64,000 nucleotides of DNA from Arthrobacter cavernae. GTDB taxonomy: Bacteria > Actinomycetota > Actinomycetes > Actinomycetales > Micrococcaceae. The first letter of the stretch is position 1, and the number at the start of each line of letters is the position of its first letter. Below the pieces are notes generated by a model that did not search any database, was not told the DNA's origin, and saw only the letters and a list, made by a program, of their open reading frames with translations. Position numbers and translations under genes: made by a program. Location of the stretch: positions 141,039-205,038 of the forward strand of contig NZ_JAFNLL010000007.1 in NCBI RefSeq assembly GCF_017368795.1, in the 5' to 3' direction. Below, piece after piece: positions 15,337 to 23,283 of this stretch.

Positions 15337-15370
15337 GAAGAGGTCAGGAGTTCGAATCTCCTTAGCTCCA
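15337..15370 (+). repeat. 3' fragment of a tRNA-Ala gene, probable attachment-site scar
   Basis: GAAGAGGTCAGGAG followed by TTCGAATCTCCTTAGCTCCA is the 3' end of an actinobacterial tRNA. The T-stem AGGAG/CTCCT encloses TTCGAAT, then the acceptor strand TAGCTCC and discriminator A; the family match is tRNA-Ala (GGC). No matching GGGGCTA/GGAGCTA acceptor, D-arm or anticodon loop lies upstream, so this is not a functional tRNA. Integrases that use tRNA genes leave exactly such a 3' duplicate at the far end of the element. Confidence 0.65.
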
Positions 15371-15408
15371 CACAAGTTGGGGAACCAGCCCTCGACTACC
15401 ATTGACCT

Positions 15409-15762
15409 GTGAACGAGACCCTGCCCCCGTGCCCCGAATGCTCCGGCGAGTACACCTACGAGATGGGTGCCCTGCTGGTCTGCCCCGAGTGCGCACATGA
15501 ATGGTCCGCCGCGCTCGCAGAGGACGTCGATCAGGCCCAGGAGCGGCTCATCAAGGACTCCGTAGGAAACATCCTGGCTGACGGTGACACCGTCACGGTG
15601 GTCAAGGACCTCAAGGTCAAGGGCAGCGCGACCTCCATCAAGGTCGGCACCAAAGTACGCAACATCCGCCTCATCGATGGCGTGGGCGACCACGACATCG
15701 ACTGCAAGGTGGACGGCTTCGGCCCCATGCAGCTCAAGTCCAGCGTGGTCAAGAAGGTCTGA
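15409..15762 (+). CDS. PhnA/YjdM-family zinc-ribbon protein
   Basis: A 117-aa protein. The N-terminal zinc ribbon has two CPEC knuckles ([13 protein letters not shown], then [11 protein letters not shown]), followed by the PhnA/YjdM domain with [23 protein letters not shown] and, near the end, [19 protein letters not shown]. The family was once tied to phosphonate use, but most members lie away from phn genes and have no settled function. GTG start; it follows the tRNA-Ala scar by about 40 bases and is the first gene of what looks like the conserved chromosome. Confidence 0.9.
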   Translation: MNETLPPCPECSGEYTYEMGALLVCPECAHEWSAALAEDVDQAQERLIKDSVGNILADGDTVTVVKDLKVKGSATSIKVGTKVRNIRLIDGVGDHDIDCKVDGFGPMQLKSSVVKKV

Positions 15763-15823
15763 CGCGCCTGCATTCCGGGCCGCCTTCCGCACTCCCAGGG
15801 TGCCGGGTGGCTAGGATCGGTGC

Positions 15824-16843
15824 ATGGCACCCCAGAGCGCTATCTTCGTGGACGCCGGCTTCTTGCTTGCCGTAGGCGGACTGTCCCAGGCCCAGACTTC
15901 GCTGCGCTCGGCCTTCGACGTGGACCATCAAAAGCTGATCTCCGGCATCAAGGCCCGGGCCGAGGAATTCTGCGGTCTCGAAACCCTACGCATGTACTGG
16001 TACGACGCCGCCAAGGACGCAGTGCTGAGCGAGCAGCACAAGAAGATCGGCATGGTTTCCGGCGTCAAAGTCCGGCTCGGCCGGCTGTCCTACGGCGGCG
16101 ACCAGAAGGGCGTGGACCTCAAGCTCGGCCTGGACCTCGTGGGCATCGCCCGCAACCGGGCCGCCCGGGTGGTCTTCCTGGTTTCCGGCGACGACGATCT
16201 CGCCGAAGCCGTTGAAGCCGCCCAGGAACTCGGCGTCAAAGTGGTCCTGATCGGAATCGAGGACCCGTTCCACCGGCTCGGCGTTCGCTCCGTGGCCGAA
16301 CACCTGGCGTTGACCGTGGACAGCGTCATCACGCTGCCCATGGAGCTCATCGAATCCTGCTTCAAGAGCAAGCCTGCCGCGAGCCGCCCGGCCCCTCCCG
16401 CCGACACACAGCCGCCGGGCCAGGCTCCTTTGCCAGGCCCCAAACCCGGCGTCATGGGCCGTCCGGTACCGGGTCCGCCGCACCACGCCGTGGTTCCGGC
16501 GAGCGGACTGCACGCAGCACCGCAGCCCGCCACGCTCCACCGCGTCCGGGGCATCGAATCCGGGATTGTCTACAGCAGCGGCCCGGCGTCCGCCGTCGAG
16601 GAATCGGCCATCCTCGTCGCGCAGGAGGTGGGGGAGCGGCTGGCCGTCAACTGGCACGGCGCCGCCACCCAGGGCGAACTCAACGATCTCCTGGCCGACA
16701 AACCACTGCTGCCGCCTGAACTGGACAGGGTACTCCTCAAGGACTGTGCCCAACGCATCGGTGAGCAAAAGACCGATCTGCAGGGGGTCAGGCGCATGCT
16801 CCGGGAATCGTTCTGGAGGAAGATGGAAGAACTGAAGTACTGA
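15824..16843 (+). CDS. NYN domain (PIN-like) protein
   Basis: A 339-aa protein with an N-terminal NYN/DUF88 nuclease-like domain (residues about 5-165). IFVDAGFLL gives the first acidic residue, and VVFLVSGDDDLAEAVEAA the central acidic cluster that binds Mg2+ in PIN-type RNases. GVKVVLIGIEDP closes the fold. A proline-rich linker (about 185-240) leads to a small C-terminal helical domain (VGERLAVNWHGAATQGELNDLL and VLLKDCAQRIGEQKTDLQGVRRMLRESFW in pieces). It probably cuts RNA; the target is unknown. It stands alone on its strand. Confidence 0.82.
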   Translation: MAPQSAIFVDAGFLLAVGGLSQAQTSLRSAFDVDHQKLISGIKARAEEFCGLETLRMYWYDAAKDAVLSEQHKKIGMVSGVKVRLGRLSYGGDQKGVDLKLGLDLVGIARNRAARVVFLVSGDDDLAEAVEAAQELGVKVVLIGIEDPFHRLGVRSVAEHLALTVDSVITLPMELIESCFKSKPAASRPAPPADTQPPGQAPLPGPKPGVMGRPVPGPPHHAVVPASGLHAAPQPATLHRVRGIESGIVYSSGPASAVEESAILVAQEVGERLAVNWHGAATQGELNDLLADKPLLPPELDRVLLKDCAQRIGEQKTDLQGVRRMLRESFWRKMEELKY

Positions 16844-17303
16844 CCACGCAGCACGGAAGGGGCCGCCGGCATGGCTGAGGCAGGACCCGCGTCCGGATCG
16901 CCGCCAAACTGGGCGGGGTACCCTCGTGTGGCGCTTCGTCACGCTGGCGGGCCAGCCAGCCGGTGCTGGTGGTCCCGCTGAATCCCGCGATGCTCCCGCA
17001 CCATGACGGCTGAGGCCCACCGGCCCGTCCACCTTCACTGGCGGCTTGTCCTGCTGGTGGGGGCCCGACGCCGGCCGGCGGCTGATCCTGCGGCTCGCCG
17101 TCGGACGGGCCGGGCGAGTGACGGGCACTGGCCAACGGCATCGGCACCATGGGCGCCTGCTTGCTGCTGCCGCCGGTGGCGCCGGCCTTGCAGCGCTGCT
17201 CTGAGCAGATGACGCTCTGGGCTGGCTGAGAATCGTGGCCGGGGGACACTCTGGGGAGTGTTGCTAGCCTGTCGGTGTCGGTGCCCGGCGGTAGGATCGG
17301 GCC
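16844..17303. other. Intergenic stretch, no gene recognised
   Basis: About 460 bases between the NYN and ferritin genes. Frames on both strands are open by high G+C but lack family resemblance, good starts or ribosome sites. The last 80 bases (TTGCTAGCCTGTCGG region) hold the ferritin promoter area. Confidence 0.4.
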
Positions 17304-17834
17304 ATGGCTAAGAAGACATTCAATGAACTGTTGTCCACCCAGGTCGCGAATGAGTTTGCGGCATCCCAGCAGTACGTCGCCGTGGCGGTGTACTACGACG
17401 GCCAGGATCTGCCCCAGCTGGCCGCACATTTCTACCGCCAGTCCCTCGAAGAGCGTAACCACGCCATGATGATGGTCCAGTACATGCTGGACCGGAACCT
17501 GCCCGTGGCCATCCCCGGGATCGGCGCGGTGCGCAACGACTTTGCAGATGCCAAGGAGCCCATCCAGCTGGCCCTGGAACAGGAAAAGGAAGTCACCCGC
17601 AACGTCGAGGAGCTGTTCCGTGCCGCACGGGCGGAGAACGATCCCCTCGGTGAGCAGTTCATGCTCTGGTTCCTCAAGGAACAGGTGGAGGAAGTCGCTG
17701 CGATGACCACGCTGCTGAACATCACGGAGCGGGCCGAGAACCTCTTCGACATCGAAAACTACATTGCCCGCGAGACTGTCGGCGGCGGCGGACACGACTC
17801 CAGCGCACCTCCCACCGCAGGCGGTGCCATCTAA
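17304..17834 (+). CDS. Ferritin (bacterial non-haem type)
   Basis: A 176-aa four-helix ferritin. Ferroxidase-centre residues are visible as E17 and Y24 (ANEFAASQQYVAVAVYY) and E50/H53 (SLEERNHAMMM), with FLKEQVEEVAAM supplying the later Glu/Gln. It assembles into a 24-subunit shell that oxidises and stores iron in the cytoplasm. A glycine/serine-rich tail follows residue 160. ATG start; single gene, convergent with the ZapE-like gene. Confidence 0.9.
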   Translation: MAKKTFNELLSTQVANEFAASQQYVAVAVYYDGQDLPQLAAHFYRQSLEERNHAMMMVQYMLDRNLPVAIPGIGAVRNDFADAKEPIQLALEQEKEVTRNVEELFRAARAENDPLGEQFMLWFLKEQVEEVAAMTTLLNITERAENLFDIENYIARETVGGGGHDSSAPPTAGGAI

Positions 17835-17866
17835 ACGGGAAGAACATTGCGCGGGGCGTCGGGGGC

Positions 17867-18445
17867 CTAGCTCCCGGCGCCCTCGGCAATCCCGATTTCG
17901 CCTGGCAGCTCGCTGGCGTCCGGGGACTCAATCCGTCCGAGCAAGGCCAAGCGGCTGGCGGTCCGCACCATCTCCGCTGGGAGTCCTGCTCCCGTGCCCG
18001 CGGTGTCCGTCCCCGCGGTGCCCCAGTCAAAGGGGCCGGCCCCGATCAGGAACAGGGCAATGTCCTGTTCGTGAAGCACCTCCACCACCTTGCTGAACCG
18101 CTCCCAGTCGGCTGCCGGGCCCAGGGCCTGGGCGAGCTGCGGCGAGGGGACGCCGTCGATCACCCACATCCGGTACTCCGCGGCCAGTGCCCGGAAGTCC
18201 GCCTCCGTGGACGGACCGCCGCAGAGCTCAGCGAAGCTGATCCACAGCAGATCCGGTTCGGCATTCCTGGCCGTGATCGGCCGGGTGGTGGGGGTCAGGA
18301 TCCTGCGCTGGGTGTCCGACGGCGGGAAGAGCCCCAGTCTCCCCAGTTGCCTCGGCGAACCCGGAGTGATGATGCGGCCTGTGCGGAATCCCAAGGCAGG
18401 TTCCGCGCCGCGCGTCTGCTCCTGCGGCCGGCGGGCAGCGGTCAC
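17867..18445 (-). CDS. ZapE/AFG1-like C-terminal domain protein without the ATPase core
   Basis: A 192-aa protein. RILTPTTRPITAR near residue 48, then LLWISFAELCGGPSTEADFRALA and WVIDGVPSP, match the C-terminal part of ZapE/AFG1 AAA+ proteins ('FxxLCxxPxxxxDYxxLA' and 'VxGVP'). The Walker A and B motifs of the normal 340-aa protein are absent, so it cannot hydrolyse ATP. The GTG start overlaps the reading frame of the upstream corA gene if corA is corrected for its frameshift (GTGA overlap), implying coupled translation. It may be a partner or decoy domain, or a truncated relic kept by coupling. Confidence 0.55.
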   Translation of the reverse strand: MTAARRPQEQTRGAEPALGFRTGRIITPGSPRQLGRLGLFPPSDTQRRILTPTTRPITARNAEPDLLWISFAELCGGPSTEADFRALAAEYRMWVIDGVPSPQLAQALGPAADWERFSKVVEVLHEQDIALFLIGAGPFDWGTAGTDTAGTGAGLPAEMVRTASRLALLGRIESPDASELPGEIGIAEGAGS

Positions 18446-18497
18446 AGCCAGCCCTTGCGCTTGAAGATCACGTACATGAGCAGGGCGGCGCCGAACA

Positions 18498-19436
18498 TCA
18501 GTCCCACGGCCATGGGTAGCCGACGGCCCAGTGCAGTTCCGGCATGTGGTCGAAGTTCATGCCGTAGACGCCCGCCACGATGGACGGCGCAAAGAAGATG
18601 GCGGCCCACGAGGAGATCTTCTTGACCTGCTCGTTCTGGGCCGCGCTGGCCTCGTTCTGCCGGTTTGCCGTCAACGTGCCATCCAGCGTGAGGGCATTCT
18701 GGAGCAGGTCGCGGAAGCCGTTGACCCGCGAAATGAGGATCTGGATGTGGTCCTCCACGTCACGGAGGTTGCGCTGCAGTTCGATGTCCACGCCGTATTT
18801 CACGAAGCCACGTTTGAGGAGGTCAATCATCTCGGGGAGGGGGTTGATGGCCCGCTGGAACTGGATGACCTCGCGTGCGAGTTCGTAGATGCGGCGTGAC
18901 ACGGTGGTGTCGCCGCTGAAGAGCTGGTCCTCGATTTCGTCGATGTCGTTTTCCAGGCCGGCGACCACTGGCGCGTAGTCGTCCACCACCTGGTCCAGCA
19001 GGGCATAGAGCACGGCTTCGGGCCCGCAGCGCAGAAGCTCGGGCTGGTGCTCCAGATAGCGCCTGACCTGGGCAACGCCGGGGGTTTCGGCATGGCGGAC
19101 CGTCACCACAAAGTTGCTACCGGTGAAGATGTGGAGCTCCCCGAACTCCACGGTCTCGCTCTCGTCCAGGTACCGGGCGGGCCGGAGGACTGTGAAAAGG
19201 TTGTTGTCGTAGCGTTCCAGCTTGGGACGCTGGTGGGCGGTCACCGCGTCCTCCACGGCAAGCAGGTGGAGGCCGAACTCGGCGGCCACGGCGGCCATTT
19301 CCAGCTCGTCCGGCCGGTACAGCCCGATCCAGACCATGCCCCCATGTGCAGCCAGGGATTCGACGCTTTGCTCGAGGCTGGACGGCGTGGCGGTGCGGAC
19401 TCCGTCAACGTAGACGGCGTTGTCAATGATGGTCAC
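18498..19436 (-). CDS. corA: CorA family Mg2+/Co2+ channel, frameshifted near the C-terminus
   Basis: A 312-aa frame with the CorA layout: acidic cytoplasmic domain, long stalk helix and the pore signature YGMNFDHMPE after the first membrane span (WAAIFFAPSIVAGV). Normal CorA has a second span and a basic tail after the motif. Here the frame stops at WPWD. One base further along, the expected tail is intact (MAVGLMFGAALLMYVIFKRK and GWL, stop at 18442-18444). A single lost C in the TACCCATGG run explains this. Either the channel has lost TM2 and is dead, or the base is a sequencing error. GTG start. Confidence 0.8.
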   Translation of the reverse strand: MTIIDNAVYVDGVRTATPSSLEQSVESLAAHGGMVWIGLYRPDELEMAAVAAEFGLHLLAVEDAVTAHQRPKLERYDNNLFTVLRPARYLDESETVEFGELHIFTGSNFVVTVRHAETPGVAQVRRYLEHQPELLRCGPEAVLYALLDQVVDDYAPVVAGLENDIDEIEDQLFSGDTTVSRRIYELAREVIQFQRAINPLPEMIDLLKRGFVKYGVDIELQRNLRDVEDHIQILISRVNGFRDLLQNALTLDGTLTANRQNEASAAQNEQVKKISSWAAIFFAPSIVAGVYGMNFDHMPELHWAVGYPWPWD

Positions 19437-19527
19437 GCTTTGAGGCTACTGCATGGCCCCGTGCGATAAGTGTGAGAGCCAGTCCATGCCCGAATACTAG
19501 CCCCGCCCGGTCAGGGAAGACCGCGGA

Positions 19528-20049
19528 TCACGGGCCCTGTGTTGCGCGTGTTGTCGGGGCCGCCGCAGCTGCCATCAGCCCGATCAGTGGTTCGGTCCGG
19601 TAGGGGATATGCGTGTGCAGCGCCAGGACGGTCTCGGTGCGGATGACGCCCCGGATCCGCAGGACGGATCGCAGCGCCGTCTGGAGATTGTGGGTGTCCG
19701 CGGCCACGACGCGGCACCACAGATCGCCGCGCCCGGAGATCTCATGGACCTCCAGCACCTGGGGGATCAGGCGCAAGGCGCCGATCACGCCGTCGAGCTC
19801 CCGGTGGGTGACCTCGATCGTGACGAACGCGACGACGTCGTATCCCACCTTTTCGAGGTCCACTTCGCGGCCGCCGTTGTTGAGCACGCCCGAGCGCAGC
19901 AGGCGCCGGACCCGCGCCTGGGCGGTGTTGCGGGCGATGCCCAGGAGCTCGCTGAGTTCGGCGATCTGGATCCGGGGCTCCTTGATCAGTTCCAGGAGAA
20001 TTTTCAGGTCCAGGGGGTCGAGGCTGTTCAAAACGTCACTCCGGATCAT
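19528..20049 (-). CDS. Lrp/AsnC family transcriptional regulator
   Basis: A 173-aa feast/famine regulator. DPLDLKILLELIKEPRIQIAEL and SELLGIARNTAQARVRRLLRSGVL form the helix-turn-helix (residues about 10-60). The RAM effector domain follows (AFVTIEVTHRELDGVIGALRLIPQVLEVHEISGRGDLWCRVVA in parts). The ATG at 20049 is preferred; 21 further upstream codons would run through the intergenic inverted repeat at 20065-20081. It is divergent from an MFS transporter and probably controls it in response to an amino acid. Confidence 0.85.
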   Translation of the reverse strand: MIRSDVLNSLDPLDLKILLELIKEPRIQIAELSELLGIARNTAQARVRRLLRSGVLNNGGREVDLEKVGYDVVAFVTIEVTHRELDGVIGALRLIPQVLEVHEISGRGDLWCRVVAADTHNLQTALRSVLRIRGVIRTETVLALHTHIPYRTEPLIGLMAAAAAPTTRATQGP

Positions 20050-20064
20050 GTTGGCATCACATCT

Positions 20065-20081
20065 TTGAGTATTCCGCTCAA
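20065..20081. promoter_or_regulatory. Inverted repeat TTGAG-N7-CTCAA before the Lrp gene
   Basis: TTGAGTATTCCGCTCAA lies 16 bases upstream of the Lrp start and between it and the divergent MFS gene. Length and symmetry suit an Lrp/AsnC operator for autoregulation. Confidence 0.4.
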
Positions 20082-20211
20082 TTTTCCCACGATTGTCTGC
20101 CCTTTGGATCAACGGCTATTGCATTCTGTTGCCATCAAGACTTGACCGCCCGGCTGCCCCTGTCCCACAAAGACGCGGCGGCCGTCCGGCCACCTAGGCA
20201 AAGGCACGGCA

Positions 20212-21447
20212 ATGACTGTCTTTAGCGAACTGCGCATGCGCCCGGCCACCGCCGGGCGCTGGGGCTGGGATGCTTCCACCACCGCGAGGCTGGTGCTCGC
20301 CGGCGTCGTGATTTTCACGTTGCTGCTCGGGGCCAATCTGGCGACCCCGCTGTACCCGCTCCTGCAGGAGCAACTCGGCATCTCGTCCCTGGGCGTGACG
20401 GTGGCCTTCTCCAGCTACGTGCTCGCTTTGGCGGCGGTCCTCATGCTTGCCGGGCACTGGTCCGACCACATCGGCCGCCGGGCCGCCCTTGTCCTGGCTG
20501 TGCTGGTGGGGCTGCTTGGCGGCACGGTCTTTGCCAACGCGGACAGCCTGCTGGCGCTGTGCGCGGGCCGGGCCCTCCAGGGCGTGGCCGTCGGGCTGGC
20601 CACGGGTGCCAGCTCCGCTGCCCTGCGCGAGTTGCTGCCGCAGCGTCCGGACTGGGCCTCGCGGTTCACCCTGTTGTCCTCGGCCGGGGGAGTCGCGGCC
20701 GGCCCGGCCATCGGCGGTCTGCTGTCGCTGCTTCCCGGGGCCACGTCCACGCCGTATTATGTCCATTCGGCCGTGCTGCTGGCTGCGCTCGTGCCGCTGT
20801 GGCTGCTGAAGGCCCGTCCGGCAATCGCACCCGGTGACGGCCCCCGGCCCTTCACGGCGCTGGCGCCCCGCAAGCCCTCCATCTCGCGCGAAGCGCGGGG
20901 TGCATTCTGGCTGGCGGCGTCGGTGGGCTTCCTGAGCTTTGCCGTGTTCGGCTTCTGCCTGTCGCTGGCACCGGGCTATTTTGCCGCGGCAGTCCATGCC
21001 GATACGCGGCCGCTCGTCGGCATTCTGGCCGGCCTCACGCTGGGTGCCTCGGCCCTGAGCCAGTTGCTGGCGGTCCACGGCCGCTTCACGGTGCCTGCGG
21101 GCCTGGCCTTGCTGGGCGTCTCGGTGGTGCTGGTGGGTGCGGCAGCGGCCTGGTCCAACCTCTGGCTTCTGGTGGTTGCCAGCCTTGCCGCAGGCGTGGG
21201 GCAGGGCCTGGCCTTCCGCCAGGTCTTCAACGACGTCGCCGGGAAGCTGGAGGCCTCCCGGCACGCCCAGATCATCAGCACCCTCTACGTCATCACGTAT
21301 CTCGGCAGCGCCGTCCCGGTCATCGGGCTTGGGCTCGCCGTGTCCGCGCTTGGACTCGGTACCGCCGTCGCGGGATTCACTGTACTGTGCGGCGTCGCGG
21401 CACTGGTCCTCGCAGCAGTCTCGCTGCGGGGCATCACCCGGCGCTAG
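20212..21447 (+). CDS. MFS transporter
   Basis: A 411-aa membrane protein with 12 predicted spans. TM1 starts near residue 26 (LVLAGVVIFTLLLGANLATPLYPLL). GHWSDHIGRRAALV after TM2 is the MFS signature, and GRALQGVAVGLATGA in TM4 resembles drug/amino-acid exporters. A basic loop (LAPRKPSISREARG) separates the halves. It is divergent from one Lrp gene and ends three bases from the convergent second Lrp gene, so it may export an amino acid or its derivative under Lrp control. Substrate unknown. Confidence 0.8.
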   Translation: MTVFSELRMRPATAGRWGWDASTTARLVLAGVVIFTLLLGANLATPLYPLLQEQLGISSLGVTVAFSSYVLALAAVLMLAGHWSDHIGRRAALVLAVLVGLLGGTVFANADSLLALCAGRALQGVAVGLATGASSAALRELLPQRPDWASRFTLLSSAGGVAAGPAIGGLLSLLPGATSTPYYVHSAVLLAALVPLWLLKARPAIAPGDGPRPFTALAPRKPSISREARGAFWLAASVGFLSFAVFGFCLSLAPGYFAAAVHADTRPLVGILAGLTLGASALSQLLAVHGRFTVPAGLALLGVSVVLVGAAAAWSNLWLLVVASLAAGVGQGLAFRQVFNDVAGKLEASRHAQIISTLYVITYLGSAVPVIGLGLAVSALGLGTAVAGFTVLCGVAALVLAAVSLRGITRR

Positions 21448-21450
21448 TCC

Positions 21451-21957
21451 CTACTCCGGCAGCGGACCGCGGTTGCCCGGGATGTGCTGGAAGACCATGG
21501 TGGTTTCCGTATGGCCCACCACGGGGTCCGTGGCCAGGTTGTCCAGGAGCCAGTTGCGCAGCTCGTCCGTGTTCGCCACGGCGATGTGCAGGAGGTAGTC
21601 CACGGAGCCGGTGGTGTGGAACGTGGAAATGACGGCCGGCAGCTTCGGGACCCTGGCCGTGAAGCGGTCGATCTGGTCGCGGTCATGGGCGCGGAGCCGG
21701 ACGGCGATGAGAGCCTGCACCGAACGGCCAATGGCAGGCAGGCTCAGCACGGCCTCGAAGCCCTCGATGATGCCGCGCTCGCACAAGGAGCGTGTACGCA
21801 TGAGCGCCGTGGAGGGGGCAATGCCTACCAGCTCGGCCAGCTGCTTGTTCGAGATCCGGGCATCGTCCACCAGGGCGGCCAGAATGCGCTCGTCGATGGC
21901 GTCCAACGGCTCGGCGTTGATCACGCTGGGCCGAACATTCTTCGCGGGGTTGCTCAC
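21451..21957 (-). CDS. Lrp/AsnC family transcriptional regulator
   Basis: A 168-aa regulator: helix-turn-helix DAIDERILAALVDDARISNKQ, then LAELVGIAPSTALMRTRSL, followed by the RAM domain (ALIAVRLRAHDRDQI, FHTTGSVDYLLHIAVANTDELRNWLLD in parts). The GTG at 21957 is chosen because a perfect AGGAGGA lies five bases upstream; the longer frame starts at an ATG without a site. It is divergent from the PLP C-S lyase gene, the common arrangement for Lrp-type control of methionine gamma-lyase. Confidence 0.88.
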   Translation of the reverse strand: MSNPAKNVRPSVINAEPLDAIDERILAALVDDARISNKQLAELVGIAPSTALMRTRSLCERGIIEGFEAVLSLPAIGRSVQALIAVRLRAHDRDQIDRFTARVPKLPAVISTFHTTGSVDYLLHIAVANTDELRNWLLDNLATDPVVGHTETTMVFQHIPGNRGPLPE

Positions 21958-22035
21958 AGATCCTCCTGAAAGTGCGTTCCGTTCATCATAATCCGTGGTT
22001 TCGTGACATTCCATTCATGGCTTGTATCCAGTTCC

Positions 22036-22078
22036 GAATTATTGCCAGATACTGGCCGGATTCAACGGTGAATAATTC
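22036..22078. promoter_or_regulatory. GAATTATT / AATAATTC inverted repeat before the C-S lyase gene
   Basis: GAATTATT (22036-22043) and its exact complement AATAATTC (22071-22078), 27 bases apart, flank an AT-poor core in the Lrp/C-S lyase intergenic region, ending 11 bases before the lyase GTG. It may be an Lrp-type operator; the wide spacing suits a wrapped octamer. Confidence 0.4.
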
Positions 22079-22089
22079 AAAGGAGAGAC

Positions 22090-23253
22090 GTGAGCACCTT
22101 CGACACACTTGCAGTCCACGCCGGCCGGGACGGTCTGACGGAGCAGGGCGTCCATGCCGTGCCGATCGATCTGTCCACCACGGCCCCGCTTCCCTCGGTC
22201 CACGAGGGCGGCCTGGCCTACGAGCAGATGGCCACGGGCGGGGTGCCCCTAGAAGGCCAGAGCACCGTGTACCAACGTCTGTGGAACCCCACCGTGGCGC
22301 GGTTCGAGGCCGGGGTGGCCGCACTCGAAGGAGCCCCCGAGGCCGTGGCCTTCGCCACCGGCATGGCTGCGCTGAGCGGCGTCCTGCTCGCCATGAAGTC
22401 CACTGGAAAGAACCATGTGGTGGCGGTGCGCCCCCTCTATGGCGGAACCGACCATGTGCTGGCGAGCGGCCTCCTCGGAACTGAAACCACCTTTGCCACG
22501 CCCGCCGAGGTCCGTGGGGCTCTTCGCCCGGACACCGGGCTGGTCATCGTGGAAACTCCCGCCAATCCCAGCCTGGAGCTGGTGGACCTGGCCCGGCTCG
22601 TCGAGGAGGCGGACGGTGTGCCGGTCATGGTGGACAACACCTTCGCCACACCGGTCCTGCAGCGGCCCCTCAAGTACGGCGTCGCCATGGTCCTGCACAG
22701 CGCCACGAAGTTCCTGGGCGGCCACGGCGATGCCATGGGCGGCGTAGTGGCCACGAGCGCGGAATGGGCCGTTCGGCTCCGCAGCGTCCGCGCGGTCACG
22801 GGAGGCATCCTGACGCCCTGGCCGGCGTACCTGCTGCACCGGGGCCTGGCGACCTTGCCGATCCGGGTGCGGGCCCAGCAGGACGCCGCCCACAAGGTGG
22901 CCATGGCTCTCGCCGGCCACGAGCTTGTGGGCAAGGTGTATTACCCGGGACTGCCCGAATGCGATCCCCTGGGCCTGGTGGGTACGCAGATGTCAGGCCC
23001 CGGCTCCCTCATGGCCTTCGACGTCGAATCCGCGGAACACGCCGAGCGCATCCCGGGCGCCGTCCGGCTCCTGACGCACGCGGTGTCGCTGGGCGGCATC
23101 GACACCCTCATCCAGCACCCGGCCGGGCTGACCCACCGCCCCGTCGCGGCCGACGCCAAGCCCCACGCGCAGATGCTCAGGGTTTCGATCGGCCTGGAGG
23201 ATCCGGCGGACATCCTCGATGACCTGGTCCAGGCCATCGAGTCCACCCGGTAG
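22090..23253 (+). CDS. PLP-dependent trans-sulfuration enzyme (methionine gamma-lyase / cystathionine gamma-lyase family)
   Basis: A 387-aa Cys/Met-metabolism PLP enzyme. YQRLWNPTVARFEAGVAALEGA near 60, the PLP-phosphate site FATGMAALSG near 90, and PLYGGTDHVL near 115 are seen. VDNTFATPVLQRPLKYG near 180 and the Schiff-base lysine in LHSATKFLGGHGD near 205 follow. The C-terminus has SLGGIDTLIQHPAGLTH. Family members cleave or exchange C-S bonds of methionine, cystathionine or homocysteine derivatives. Divergence from an Lrp gene favours a catabolic methionine gamma-lyase. GTG start with an AAGGAGAG site. Confidence 0.87.
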   Translation: MSTFDTLAVHAGRDGLTEQGVHAVPIDLSTTAPLPSVHEGGLAYEQMATGGVPLEGQSTVYQRLWNPTVARFEAGVAALEGAPEAVAFATGMAALSGVLLAMKSTGKNHVVAVRPLYGGTDHVLASGLLGTETTFATPAEVRGALRPDTGLVIVETPANPSLELVDLARLVEEADGVPVMVDNTFATPVLQRPLKYGVAMVLHSATKFLGGHGDAMGGVVATSAEWAVRLRSVRAVTGGILTPWPAYLLHRGLATLPIRVRAQQDAAHKVAMALAGHELVGKVYYPGLPECDPLGLVGTQMSGPGSLMAFDVESAEHAERIPGAVRLLTHAVSLGGIDTLIQHPAGLTHRPVAADAKPHAQMLRVSIGLEDPADILDDLVQAIESTR

Positions 23254-23283
23254 CCGCCTGGCCGTACTGCCCAGGGTAGCGGC

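Noticed and set aside
15337..15370. Functional tRNA gene
   Set aside because: Only the T-arm and 3' acceptor strand are present; no D-arm, anticodon arm or 5' acceptor strand upstream, so it is treated as a scar.
16844..17303. A protein-coding gene between the NYN and ferritin genes
   Set aside because: Open frames on both strands show no conserved motif, no convincing start and no ribosome site.
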